Positions 26,185 through 33,946 of a stretch of 64,000 nt of DNA are shown one piece after another (position 1 is the stretch's first letter; every line of letters begins with the position of its first letter). A program made the translations under genes and the position numbers. This DNA comes from Pseudomonas sp. Irchel 3E13 (GTDB taxonomy: Bacteria; Pseudomonadota; Gammaproteobacteria; Pseudomonadales; Pseudomonadaceae). The notes beneath the pieces were generated by a model that made no database searches, had not been told where the DNA came from, and saw nothing but the letters and a program-made list of their open reading frames with translations. The stretch is from positions 62,001-126,000 of the forward strand of contig NZ_FYDX01000013.1 in assembly GCF_900187455.1 (NCBI RefSeq), written 5' to 3'.

Positions 26185-27029
26185 GCCAGTCGAGCGTGAC
26201 GCGACGTTTTCTCGCGCAACCGTCGGCGCTGATCGGCGCCGCCTGGCTGCTGCTGGTGGCCGTGCTGGCCGTGGCGGCGCCGTGGATCAGCCAGGGTTCG
26301 CCCTGGGAAATGAACGCCCAGCCGATGCTCAAGCCGTTGCAGGACGCCGGCCACTGGCTGGGCAGCGACCTGCTCGGGCGCGACCTCGGCAGCGGCCTGT
26401 TGTACGGCGCCCGGGTGTCGCTGGCGGTCGGTGCGCTGGCCAGCCTGGCGACCCTGCTGACGGGCCTGCTGGTCGGCGCGCTCGCCGGTTATTTCGGCGG
26501 CTGGCTGGACGCGGTGCTGATGCGCCTCGCCGAGTTCTTCCAGATCATTCCGCAACTGGTGCTGGCGGTGATTCTGGTGGCGGTGCTGGAGCCATCGCTG
26601 GGTTCCATCGTCCTGGCGATTTCGCTGGTGGCCTGGCCGGCGGTGGCGCGGCTGGTGCGCGCTGAATTCCTCAGCCTGCGCCAACGCGAGTTCGTGCAGG
26701 CGGCGCGGGTGCTCGGGCAGTCGCCGCTGGCGATCGTGTTCCAGCAGATCTTGCCGAATGCCCTGGCGCCGCTGCTGGTGACCATGACCTTCGTTATGGC
26801 CACGGCGATCCTCACCGAGGCGGCGCTGGCTTTTCTCGGCCTCGGTGACCCCGAAGCCATGAGCTGGGGCTACATGATCAACGCCTCCCGCGGCCTGCTG
26901 CGCGAAGCCTGGTGGATGAGCCTGCTGCCGGGCCTGGCGATTCTGTTGTGCGTGCTGGCGGTCAATCGCGTTGGCGAGGGCCTGCGGGTCGCGTTCGAAC
27001 CCGCCCGCCGGCCAGGAGATTCTGTATGA
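26181..27029 (+). CDS. ABC transporter permease, DppC-type
   Basis: A 282-residue inner-membrane permease with six predicted segments. It carries HWLGSDLLGRDLGSGLLYGARVSL, characteristic of DppC/OppC, and the EAA loop RQREFVQAARVLGQSPLAIVFQQILPNALAPLLV. It forms the heterodimeric channel with the preceding permease. The stop overlaps the ATPase start codon by 4 bp (ATGA). Confidence 0.93.
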   Translation: MSQSSVTRRFLAQPSALIGAAWLLLVAVLAVAAPWISQGSPWEMNAQPMLKPLQDAGHWLGSDLLGRDLGSGLLYGARVSLAVGALASLATLLTGLLVGALAGYFGGWLDAVLMRLAEFFQIIPQLVLAVILVAVLEPSLGSIVLAISLVAWPAVARLVRAEFLSLRQREFVQAARVLGQSPLAIVFQQILPNALAPLLVTMTFVMATAILTEAALAFLGLGDPEAMSWGYMINASRGLLREAWWMSLLPGLAILLCVLAVNRVGEGLRVAFEPARRPGDSV

Positions 27030-28663
27030 GCGAGGTCCCCTTGCTGAACATCGAACACCTGCGCATCGCGCTGCCGGCCGGTGCCGACCGCAGCCATGCG
27101 CTGCATGACCTGTCGCTGACGCTGCAACGCGGCGAATGCCTGTGCGTGGTCGGCGAGTCCGGTTCGGGCAAGTCCATGCTGGCCAAGGCGCTGTTGCGCC
27201 TGCTGCCGCCGCCGTTGCAGGTGGAGGGCGGGCGCGTGCTGTTTCGCGGCGAGGACCTGGCCGGCCACGCTGAAGACGCCATGCGCCAGTTGCGCGGCCG
27301 CGATATCAGCATGGTCTTCCAGGAGCCGATGAGCGCCCTCAATCCGTTGCTCAGCGTTGGCCGGCAGATCGACGAAACCTTGCAGGCCCATGGCGTGAAG
27401 AACGCCCGCGCTCGCCGCCAGCGGGTGATCGAGCTGCTCGGTTATGTCGGTCTGCCAGACCCGGAGCGGCTGCGCCATGCCTATCCGTTCGAGCTGTCCG
27501 GCGGCCAGCGCCAGCGGGTGGTGATCGCCATGGCGCTGGTGTTCGATCCGGCGCTGCTGATCGCCGACGAACCGACCTCGGCGCTAGACGTCACCACCCA
27601 GGCGCAGATTCTCGCGTTGCTGCGGCGGATCCAGCGCGAGAAGGGCATGGCGATGCTGTTCATCACCCACGACTTCGGCGTGGTCCAGGCCATCGCCGAC
27701 CGTGTTCTGGTGCTGGAAAAGGGCCATCTGGTGGAGCAGGGCAGCGCCCGTGATGTTCTCGATGCGCCGCGTCAGCCGTACACCCGGCAACTGATCGCGG
27801 CGGTGGCGGCCAGCCCGCTGGAAGCCCGGCCTGTGCTGCACGAAGCCCCCGTGGTGTTGCAGGCGCGGGCGCTGGAAAAGAGCTTCGCCAGCCGTGGCGG
27901 CTGGTGGAAACGCCGGCGTACCCGGGCGCTGGCCGGCGTCGATGTGCAACTGGTGGAAGGCGAGACCTTGGGCATCGTTGGCGAATCGGGTTCCGGCAAA
28001 TCGACCCTGGGCCGTGCTCTGGTGCGGCTGTTGCCGGTGGAATCCGGCAGCATCGAGTGGCAGGGGCGCGAGGTCGCGCACTTGTCCCAGCGCCGGCTGC
28101 GCGGCTTGCGCAGCGAGGTGCAGATGATCTTCCAGGACCCGTTTGCCTCCCTCAATCCACGCCAGCGCATCGACACCCTCCTGATGACCGGGCCACTCGC
28201 CCAGGGCGTGGGCAAGGCCGAGGCGGCGCGGCGCGCGCGGCAGGTGCTGGAACTGGTGGGCCTGCCGGCGACCGCGCTGGAGCGTTTTCCCCACGAGTTT
28301 TCCGGCGGCCAGCGGCAGCGTATCGGCATCGCCCGGGCGTTGGCGGTGGAGCCGAAGGTCCTGATCGCCGACGAGTGCGTGTCGGCCCTCGATGCGGTGA
28401 TCCAGGTGCAGATCCTCGAATTGCTGGAATCGCTGCAGCGGCGGCTGAAACTGAGCATCGTCTTTATCACCCACGACCTGCGGGTGGCGGCGCGGCTGTG
28501 TGACCGCATCGCGGTGATGCAGGGCGGCCAGGTGGTCGAGCAGGGCGCCACGGCGCAGGTGCTGACCCAGCCGCGGCACCCTTACACCCGCGCGCTGCTC
28601 AGCGGCGTGTCGCTGGCATTGCCCGCCGCCAACCGCCCGAGCGGCGCGGAGGTGGCGTCATGA
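27026..28663 (+). CDS. ABC transporter ATP-binding protein with two fused ATPase domains
   Basis: A 545-residue tandem ATPase equivalent to DppD fused to DppF. The start is ATG 27026; an earlier in-frame codon lies inside the permease gene. Domain 1 has Walker A GESGSGKSM, signature LSGGQRQRV and Walker B LLIADEPTSALD. Domain 2 has Walker A GESGSGKST, FSGGQRQRIGIARAL and VLIADECVSALDAVIQVQ. In domain 2 the residue after Walker B is Cys in place of the usual Pro (DECVS for DEPTS), a tolerated change. It drives import by the unit C transporter. Confidence 0.92.
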   Translation: MSEVPLLNIEHLRIALPAGADRSHALHDLSLTLQRGECLCVVGESGSGKSMLAKALLRLLPPPLQVEGGRVLFRGEDLAGHAEDAMRQLRGRDISMVFQEPMSALNPLLSVGRQIDETLQAHGVKNARARRQRVIELLGYVGLPDPERLRHAYPFELSGGQRQRVVIAMALVFDPALLIADEPTSALDVTTQAQILALLRRIQREKGMAMLFITHDFGVVQAIADRVLVLEKGHLVEQGSARDVLDAPRQPYTRQLIAAVAASPLEARPVLHEAPVVLQARALEKSFASRGGWWKRRRTRALAGVDVQLVEGETLGIVGESGSGKSTLGRALVRLLPVESGSIEWQGREVAHLSQRRLRGLRSEVQMIFQDPFASLNPRQRIDTLLMTGPLAQGVGKAEAARRARQVLELVGLPATALERFPHEFSGGQRQRIGIARALAVEPKVLIADECVSALDAVIQVQILELLESLQRRLKLSIVFITHDLRVAARLCDRIAVMQGGQVVEQGATAQVLTQPRHPYTRALLSGVSLALPAANRPSGAEVAS

Positions 28664-29883
28664 GCCGTGGAATGATGAGCCTGAACGCCTTTCTCATGGC
28701 CACCGGGCACCATGTCGCCGGCTGGCGGCACCCCGACGCCCAGGCCGATGGCGGCCTGGATATCGAGCATTACCGGCGCCTGGCGCAGACCGCCGAGCGC
28801 GGCTGTTTCGACGCGCTGTTCCTCTCCGACACCCTGGCGATGTTGCCGGGCAACCTCGACGCCCTGAGCCGCATGGCTCGCACCGAGCATTTCGAGCCGC
28901 TGACCCTGCTGGCCTCGTTGGCGGCGGTGACCGAGCGCATCGGCCTGGTGGCGACGGTCACCACCTCGTACAACAGCGTCGATACCGTGGCGCGCGGCTT
29001 TGCTTCGCTGGAAGCCCTGAGCGGCGGGCGCAGCGGCTGGAACCTGGTGACCTCGAGCAATGCCGAGGAGGCCTTCAACTTCGGTCGTCAGACCCACTTC
29101 GAACACGCCCGGCGCTATGGCTTGGCGCGGGAATTCCTGGGCAAGGTGCGCGAACAGTGGAAAGCGCGCAACGTGGCGCCGGTGCAGGTGCTGGCCGGGG
29201 CTTCGAAGGCCGGTTGCGAACTGGCCGCGGCCCACGCCGAGATGGTCTTCACCGCCCAGCCGGAACTGGCCGGCGCCCAGCAGTTCTACCGCGAACTCAA
29301 GTCGTTGCTGCCGCGTTACGGCCGGCATGCCGGGCAACTGAAGATCATGCCCGGGTTGCTGCCGGTGGTTGCCGACAGCCAGGTCGAAGCCGAGGCGCTG
29401 TACCAGCAATTGCAGGCGCTGGTGCAACCGCAGGTGGGCTTGTCGCTGCTGGCGGATATCGCCGGCGGCAGCGACCTATCGGCGTATCCGCTGGACGGGC
29501 CATTGCCGGAACTGCCGGCGACCAACTCCGGGGTCAGCCGCCGCGACCTGCTGATCGCCGTGGCCCGCCGCGAGAACCTCAGCATCCGCCAGTTGTACCT
29601 GCGCATGGCCGCCGCGCGCGGGCATCTGGTGGTGGTTGGCACGCCGTCGACGATTGCCGACCGCATGGAACAGTGGTTCAGCGAGGACGCCGCCGACGGT
29701 TTCAACATCATGCCGCCGTTCCTGCCCGGTGGGCTGGAGCGCTTTGTCGACAGCGTCGTCCCCGAACTGCAACGGCGCGGGCTGTTCCGCCGCGCCTACC
29801 AAGGCCGCACGTTGCGCGATCACCTGGGCCTGTCGCGGCCCGCTTACCTTGAATCCGAAGAGGCCCTGACTGCCCATGGCTGA
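28660..29883 (+). CDS. NtaA/SnaA/DszA-family monooxygenase, shortened
   Basis: A 407-residue flavin-dependent monooxygenase homologous to the 447-residue enzyme at 16818-18161: ATGHHVAGWRHPDAQADGG, FEPLTLLASLAAVTERIGLVATVTTSYNSVDTVARGFASLEALSGGRSGWNLVTSS. It lacks about 40 residues. FLGKVREQWKARNVAPVQVLAGASKAG runs straight across the place where the paralogue carries its HTLNHRGAHFAVRGPLNVARPPQGHPV segment. It overlaps the ATPase gene by 4 bp and the hydrolase gene by 8 bp. Reaction presumed: oxidation of the compound imported by the unit C transporter. Confidence 0.9.
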   Translation: MSRGMMSLNAFLMATGHHVAGWRHPDAQADGGLDIEHYRRLAQTAERGCFDALFLSDTLAMLPGNLDALSRMARTEHFEPLTLLASLAAVTERIGLVATVTTSYNSVDTVARGFASLEALSGGRSGWNLVTSSNAEEAFNFGRQTHFEHARRYGLAREFLGKVREQWKARNVAPVQVLAGASKAGCELAAAHAEMVFTAQPELAGAQQFYRELKSLLPRYGRHAGQLKIMPGLLPVVADSQVEAEALYQQLQALVQPQVGLSLLADIAGGSDLSAYPLDGPLPELPATNSGVSRRDLLIAVARRENLSIRQLYLRMAAARGHLVVVGTPSTIADRMEQWFSEDAADGFNIMPPFLPGGLERFVDSVVPELQRRGLFRRAYQGRTLRDHLGLSRPAYLESEEALTAHG

Positions 29884-30715
29884 TGCACCTGCGTTTTCCG
29901 AACTGCCGCGGGTTCGCGGCGAACTGCTGGAAGTCCGGCCCGGCCGGCGCCTGAGCGTGGCTTATCAACCCGGCACCGAGCGGGCCGACACCGTGGTGTT
30001 CTTCGCCCATGGCGGCGGTGGCAACAAGGACCAATGGCGCGAACTGTGGCGCAGCCTTGGCGAAGAAGGCTACAGCCTGGTGGGCTGGGACATGCTCGGT
30101 CACGGCGACAGCGACAAACCACGCGCGGCAGCGGCTTATGCCTGGTCGGAGCTGGTGGCGGACCAACGGGAAATCGTCCGCCGCCATGCCGGCGCGCGCA
30201 ATTTGGTGGTGGCGCATTCCTTTGGCACCGGGGTGACCCTCAGCGCCTTGCTGGAGCCGGCACAGGTCACGATCGACGGCGCCTTGTTGCTGGGCTCGCA
30301 GTTGCACCGGCCGCTGGCCCGTGGTGGATTGCTCAACCTGCCGGCGTGGGTACTGGAGATCATCCGGCCGTTGCTGTCGAAGGGCTTTCGCGAAAAGGCC
30401 TGGCATCCCGAGGCTGACCCGGCGCTGGTGGCGTATGAAGAAGGCCTGACCCGGCGTAATCGCCTGGATGTGTTCAAGGCGCTGGTGGCGAATGCGCAAT
30501 GGCCGGAAGCGGATGCCGTGGCTGGGCTGGCGTTGCCGGTCCGGGTGCTGTCGGGTGACCGCGATGGCCTGACCCCCGCCAGCGGCGGCGAAGCGTTGGC
30601 CCGGCAGTTGCCGCGAGGTGAGTTCGAGTTGCTGGAGCGGTGTGGGCATCAGTTGATGTTGGAGAAGCCGGGTGAGGTGTTGGCGGCGTTTCGTGCCTTG
30701 GCGGCCGGCACCTAA
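29876..30715 (+). CDS. Alpha/beta-hydrolase fold protein
   Basis: A 279-residue cytoplasmic hydrolase. The oxyanion-hole region is FFAHGGGGNKDQWR. The nucleophile elbow is VVAHSFGTGV, so the usual first Gly is Ala. The acid lies near VRVLSGDRDGLTP and the His in RCGHQLMLEKP. It ends unit C, overlapping the monooxygenase by 8 bp. It could hydrolyse the ester or lactone made by that enzyme; this is inference from order. A REPIN follows 8 bp after its stop. Confidence 0.87.
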   Translation: MADAPAFSELPRVRGELLEVRPGRRLSVAYQPGTERADTVVFFAHGGGGNKDQWRELWRSLGEEGYSLVGWDMLGHGDSDKPRAAAAYAWSELVADQREIVRRHAGARNLVVAHSFGTGVTLSALLEPAQVTIDGALLLGSQLHRPLARGGLLNLPAWVLEIIRPLLSKGFREKAWHPEADPALVAYEEGLTRRNRLDVFKALVANAQWPEADAVAGLALPVRVLSGDRDGLTPASGGEALARQLPRGEFELLERCGHQLMLEKPGEVLAAFRALAAGT

Positions 30716-30722
30716 CAGCGCC

Positions 30723-30789
30723 TCGCGAGCAAGCTCGCTCCTACAGGAGGATGAGCCGCGCAATTCTGTAGGAGCGAGCTTGCTCGCGA
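30723..30789. repeat. REPIN-type inverted repeat doublet 1
   Basis: Two 24-nt arms (30723-30746 and 30766-30789) are perfect reverse complements with a 19-nt spacer, built on the core GTAGGAGCGAGCTTGCTCGC. Such doublets are scattered through Pseudomonas genomes and mobilised in trans by RAYT transposases. No RAYT gene is in the window. Confidence 0.9.
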
Positions 30790-30836
30790 AAACCCAGACT
30801 GCTCGTCCCGCTGTTGGAGCGAAACGCGGCCCTTCA

Positions 30837-30905
30837 CTCCAGATATGGAGCGCACAAACTCCACAATTTGCAAAATTACAAATTTCATGGAGCGTCAACA
30901 CTCCA
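30837..30905 (+). promoter_or_regulatory. Repeated operator dyads upstream of the HTH regulator
   Basis: TGGAG-N8-CTCCA occurs at 30846-30863 and again at 30888-30905, exactly 42 bp apart (four helical turns), each as TGGAGCG followed by a short gap and CTCCA. A further CTCCA lies at 30837 and a further TGGAGCG at 30815. An AT-rich stretch separates the two dyads, with TTGAAA at 30914 as a possible -35 element. They are probably autoregulatory operators of the downstream regulator; pattern evidence only. Confidence 0.6.
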
Positions 30906-30969
30906 TTAATAGTTTGAAACCCCCAACACCCTGGTTAAAGTGCCATCACCTACTGGCAGGATGATGGCT

Positions 30970-31578
30970 ATGCAATTTCATTCCCTTCAACCCGATCCTT
31001 CCCCGACGCTGGGCCAATGCTTCAGCGCAAACCTCTCGGCGGTGCTGGCAGTTGCCGGCGCGCCGCGCGACGGCGACAAGCCGGGGCCGTTTCCGGCGGC
31101 GCGCATGCAGCGCGAAACCGGCATTGCCCGCAGCACCTTGCGTGCTTTGAAGGCGCCCGGTGTCGATGCCAACCCGGACCTCGCCACCATCAGCCGACTC
31201 GCCGACGCCCTCGGCGTCCCGCCTGCGTTCCTGCTGATGCGCCCGCAGGACTGGGCGGACCTGGCGGCGGCCGTGGCCGACAGCCGCGACTACCTGACGG
31301 CCGCGGAAAAGCTGCGCCGGGAAGGCAAGCCCTCCGATATCAACGTGGTCGAGTTGGTCCTGCGTGAATGCAAGGTCCACCCGGACGTCCATCCCCGAGG
31401 GGCCAGCGCCTCGCCGGAAGTGCTCCGGGCCAAGGCCCGCGATGAGTGGCGCCGGCGCGCCTGCCTGAAGCTCGATGCGCTGATGCTGGGCCATGCCAGC
31501 TCGGTTTACCTGCGTCCGCTGTTGACCGCGATCGCCGGTGCCCTGGTCACCCGTTCCACGCCCAACGACCCGTCCTGA
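30970..31578 (+). CDS. XRE-type helix-turn-helix regulator
   Basis: About 202 residues. ATG 30970 is favoured because AGG lies 9 bases upstream; GTG 30940 and ATGs at 30961/30964 are alternatives. A single HTH spans about residues 37-82: RMQRETGIARSTLRALKAPG followed by DLATISRLADALGVPPAFLLM. The C-terminal half is helical without a recognised ligand domain. It heads the putative operon 30970-37762 and lies just downstream of the repeated dyads, so it is probably an autoregulated repressor of the operon. Confidence 0.8.
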   Translation: MQFHSLQPDPSPTLGQCFSANLSAVLAVAGAPRDGDKPGPFPAARMQRETGIARSTLRALKAPGVDANPDLATISRLADALGVPPAFLLMRPQDWADLAAAVADSRDYLTAAEKLRREGKPSDINVVELVLRECKVHPDVHPRGASASPEVLRAKARDEWRRRACLKLDALMLGHASSVYLRPLLTAIAGALVTRSTPNDPS

Positions 31579-31616
31579 ACAAACCGGACCCCACTTTTCT
31601 CCAGAGGATTCGAAGG

Positions 31617-32423
31617 ATGCCGATCATCCACGACCCCGATCTCGCCGATGTGCTGATGAGCGCCAGTACCGATGACCTCGGCTTGCTCATCGACGTGATC
31701 ACCGACAACGGCAATGGCCGTATCTCGCTGTCTTCGTCGGTGTGCCGGCAATTGACCGAGGCCAAGAGCAACGGCGCCAATGACGCCAGCCGCGCCATGC
31801 TCGCCGAAGAGTTGACCCGCTACGGCGGCAACTCGCTGATGAACCTGTTCCGTGGCGGCAGTGGCGTGGCCTACCGCGAGCTGTTGAGCGATGTCGCCAG
31901 CCATGTCAGTGCCGACACCACGCCGAGCACGTCCTGCGCCGAGATGGAAATGGCGATCATCGCCAAGGTCTTCACCCAGTCGCTGGGGCGCATGAGCGAT
32001 GCAGACCGCTCGACCCTGTTCGAGTCCCTTGGCGCCGCCTATAAACCGGGCATGGGCCCGGCGGCGCTGGCGGCCTGGCTCGCGTCGCTGGGTGCGTCGG
32101 GGCTGGCGTCCTACAACCTGGCGGCCATCGTCGCCAGCGCAACCATGAGCAGCCTGGTCGGACGCGGCGTCGCGCTGGCCGGTTCCGCCACCCTCGGCCG
32201 CGGCCTGGCGGTGCTCGCCGGCCCGCTGGGCTGGGCCATTACCGGTATCTGGACCGCCTTCGACCTGGCCAGCCCGGCTTATCGCGTGACCGTGCCGTGC
32301 GTCATCCAGATCGGCCACATGCGCCAGAAGATGTTGCTCAAATCCATCTGCCCCGGTTGCCACTCGGTGATCAGCCCCGGCAGCAATTTCTGCGGCAAGT
32401 GCGGCACGCGCTTGAACGGCTGA
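31617..32423 (+). CDS. YaaW/UPF0174-family protein with C-terminal zinc ribbon
   Basis: A 268-residue protein. Residues about 20-235 resemble E. coli YaaW: ISLSSSVCRQ, LAEELTRYGGNSLMNLFRGGSGVAYRELLSDV, and the closing SPAYRVTVPCVIQIGHMRQ. A glycine/alanine-rich hydrophobic stretch (about 145-215) may insert in or bind a membrane. The family function is unknown. After it comes a zinc ribbon not found in YaaW, with C245-x2-C248 and C259-x2-C262. The start is ATG 31617 with AGAGG upstream; longer frames run into the regulator gene. It lies 38 bp after the regulator. Confidence 0.72.
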   Translation: MPIIHDPDLADVLMSASTDDLGLLIDVITDNGNGRISLSSSVCRQLTEAKSNGANDASRAMLAEELTRYGGNSLMNLFRGGSGVAYRELLSDVASHVSADTTPSTSCAEMEMAIIAKVFTQSLGRMSDADRSTLFESLGAAYKPGMGPAALAAWLASLGASGLASYNLAAIVASATMSSLVGRGVALAGSATLGRGLAVLAGPLGWAITGIWTAFDLASPAYRVTVPCVIQIGHMRQKMLLKSICPGCHSVISPGSNFCGKCGTRLNG

Positions 32424-32459
32424 GACAGCCGCCTTTTGTCGATATTCAGGAGCCTATCC

Positions 32460-32600
32460 ATGAACCACACGATTTCTCCCCTCGAATTTCTGCTGGTCAA
32501 TGCCATCTGTTTCGCCGCCGGCGCGGCAACCGTGGTCGCGCTCAAGCTCGCGGCGAAAGCCACCTATGCCGCCGGCAAGCGCTCCGCGAAAGCCGCCTGA
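32460..32600 (+). CDS. Small membrane protein, 46 residues
   Basis: ATG 32460 to TGA 32600 with a good AGGAG seven bases upstream. The peptide has one predicted membrane helix (about residues 9-29, EFLLVNAICFAAGAATVVAL) followed by a basic tail with four Lys and one Arg. It sits tightly between the YaaW-like and coiled-coil genes (36 and 26 bp gaps). Small single-span basic proteins can act as toxins, regulators or membrane anchors; no family was recognised. Confidence 0.6.
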   Translation: MNHTISPLEFLLVNAICFAAGAATVVALKLAAKATYAAGKRSAKAA

Positions 32601-32626
32601 CGCCTCCAGGAAAAGGAAACACAGCC

Positions 32627-33856
32627 GTGTACAGGAACAATCACGCCAGCAGGCTCGTTGCCCTGAGAGGGGAAACCGACCGGATCACCTCCACCCTTGA
32701 CCACCTGCGCAGCGACCTGCGCTGGTTCGAGGCATTCGACAACGCCGCCGGCCATTCGCGGCTGGCGCAGCTCAAGCGCGACACCGGCAGCGCTCGCGAA
32801 CAACTGGAACAGCTCGAAAAGAGTGTGCGCAGCAGTAAAACCGAGCTGCTGGAGGCTCGCGGCACGGCTGCGGCCGGTTGGTCGCCGGTGCACTGGATCT
32901 CGACTGAACGCAGCGTTGCCAAGCGTCAGGTGACCACCCTCGAAGGGCGCCTCAAGCAGTTCCAGCGCACCCAGGCCGCCGTGGCTTCCGAGCTCAGCGA
33001 GAACGAGCGTCTGGCGCAAGACGTCAGCCTGCAACTGCAGCGCTACCGGGATTTCGATCCGTTGCAGGCGCAGGCGGTGGTCGGGCAGCTCAGCGAAGAG
33101 CTGCAACGCCTGCGCGACACCCTAGAGCGGACGTACCGCGAGAGTCAGCGCTGGGAAGCCAAGGCTGGCGAAGTGTTCCGTCACTGGAGCCACGTCAGGC
33201 AGCAGTTGCAGGCGCTGGAGCAGGACATCGTCGACGCCGAGTGCTTTATCGACGCGCTGGACAATGCGCAAAGCCCCAGGGACAGGGCGATCATTCATGG
33301 CCAGTGTGAACGGCGCTTTGGCGCGGGCAAGGGGCGTCCGGCCCCGGTCCTCAGGGAGGCGCAAATGAACCAGCGTCGACTTGTCCGGGACGAGGAAAAG
33401 CTCAATCGCCGGCTGCGCGATATCACCCGCCTGCTGGACAAGGAAATCCGCGGGCTGGTGCTGGACAGCAACAACCTCTGCTACGCCGATGGCATCGATG
33501 GCGAGCGCCGCTTCATCGGCCTGGCCGCGCTGAGCGCGCTGGTGCCGGAGCTGTGCGCCAGCTACGAGGTCACCCTGGTGTTCGACGCCAGTATCACGCC
33601 GCTGACCGGCAAGGACGAAAGAGCCTTGCAGGCGGCGTTTCCCGGAACGCGGGTGCTGGTGGCTCCGAACCGCTTGAAAGCCGATGACGCGGTATTGGGC
33701 GCGGCGGAGTTCGACCAGAACGTGTTCGCCATCAGCGGCGACCGCTACGCGGAATACCCCGAGCGCGCCGCCGTGCGCGAGGAACGGGTACTGCGGCCGA
33801 TCGTCCACCCCGACTCGGTGCAGATCCCGCAACTCGAAGTGCAGCAGTGCTACTGA
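32627..33856 (+). CDS. Coiled-coil protein with C-terminal NYN/PIN-like nuclease domain
   Basis: A 409-residue protein starting at GTG 32627, which has AAGGA nine bases upstream. Residues about 10-270 are a long charged coiled coil (Glu/Arg/Gln/Leu heptads), broken near 84-92. Residues about 276-400 look like an NYN/Zc3h12a-type PIN fold: RGLVLDSNNLCY (first acidic residue D280), VTLVFDAS (D320), LKADDAVLGAAE (D353/D354) and NVFAISGDRYAEYP (D372). That acidic set is what metal-dependent PIN RNases use. A nuclease role is inferred from these motifs; the coiled coil may oligomerise or tether it. Confidence 0.65.
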   Translation: MYRNNHASRLVALRGETDRITSTLDHLRSDLRWFEAFDNAAGHSRLAQLKRDTGSAREQLEQLEKSVRSSKTELLEARGTAAAGWSPVHWISTERSVAKRQVTTLEGRLKQFQRTQAAVASELSENERLAQDVSLQLQRYRDFDPLQAQAVVGQLSEELQRLRDTLERTYRESQRWEAKAGEVFRHWSHVRQQLQALEQDIVDAECFIDALDNAQSPRDRAIIHGQCERRFGAGKGRPAPVLREAQMNQRRLVRDEEKLNRRLRDITRLLDKEIRGLVLDSNNLCYADGIDGERRFIGLAALSALVPELCASYEVTLVFDASITPLTGKDERALQAAFPGTRVLVAPNRLKADDAVLGAAEFDQNVFAISGDRYAEYPERAAVREERVLRPIVHPDSVQIPQLEVQQCY

Positions 33857-33868
33857 ACACAAGGCGGT

Positions 33869-33892
33869 CCCGCGAGGCATAGCGCTCGCGGG
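33869..33892 (+). other. Hairpin 1 between nuclease-like and radical SAM genes
   Basis: CCCGCGAG and CTCGCGGG form a perfect 8-bp stem with an 8-base loop, followed by CCATTTGAAG. With the next hairpin it occupies most of the 90-bp gap in this operon. A weak terminator, processing site or attenuator is possible. Confidence 0.5.
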
Positions 33893-33908
33893 CCATTTGA
33901 AGAAAGAC

Positions 33909-33928
33909 GCCCGCGCCGTTGCGCGGGC
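33909..33928 (+). other. Hairpin 2 between nuclease-like and radical SAM genes
   Basis: GCCCGCGC and GCGCGGGC form a perfect 8-bp stem with a CGTT tetraloop, ending 18 bases before the radical SAM start codon. There is no U-run. The pair of hairpins may set the ratio of upstream to downstream genes. Confidence 0.5.
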
Positions 33929-33946
33929 AGAGAAGAGCCCATCGAC

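Noticed and set aside
30837..30905. CRISPR-like short repeats
   Set aside because: Only five-base arms with dyad symmetry, no constant-length spacers and no cas genes.
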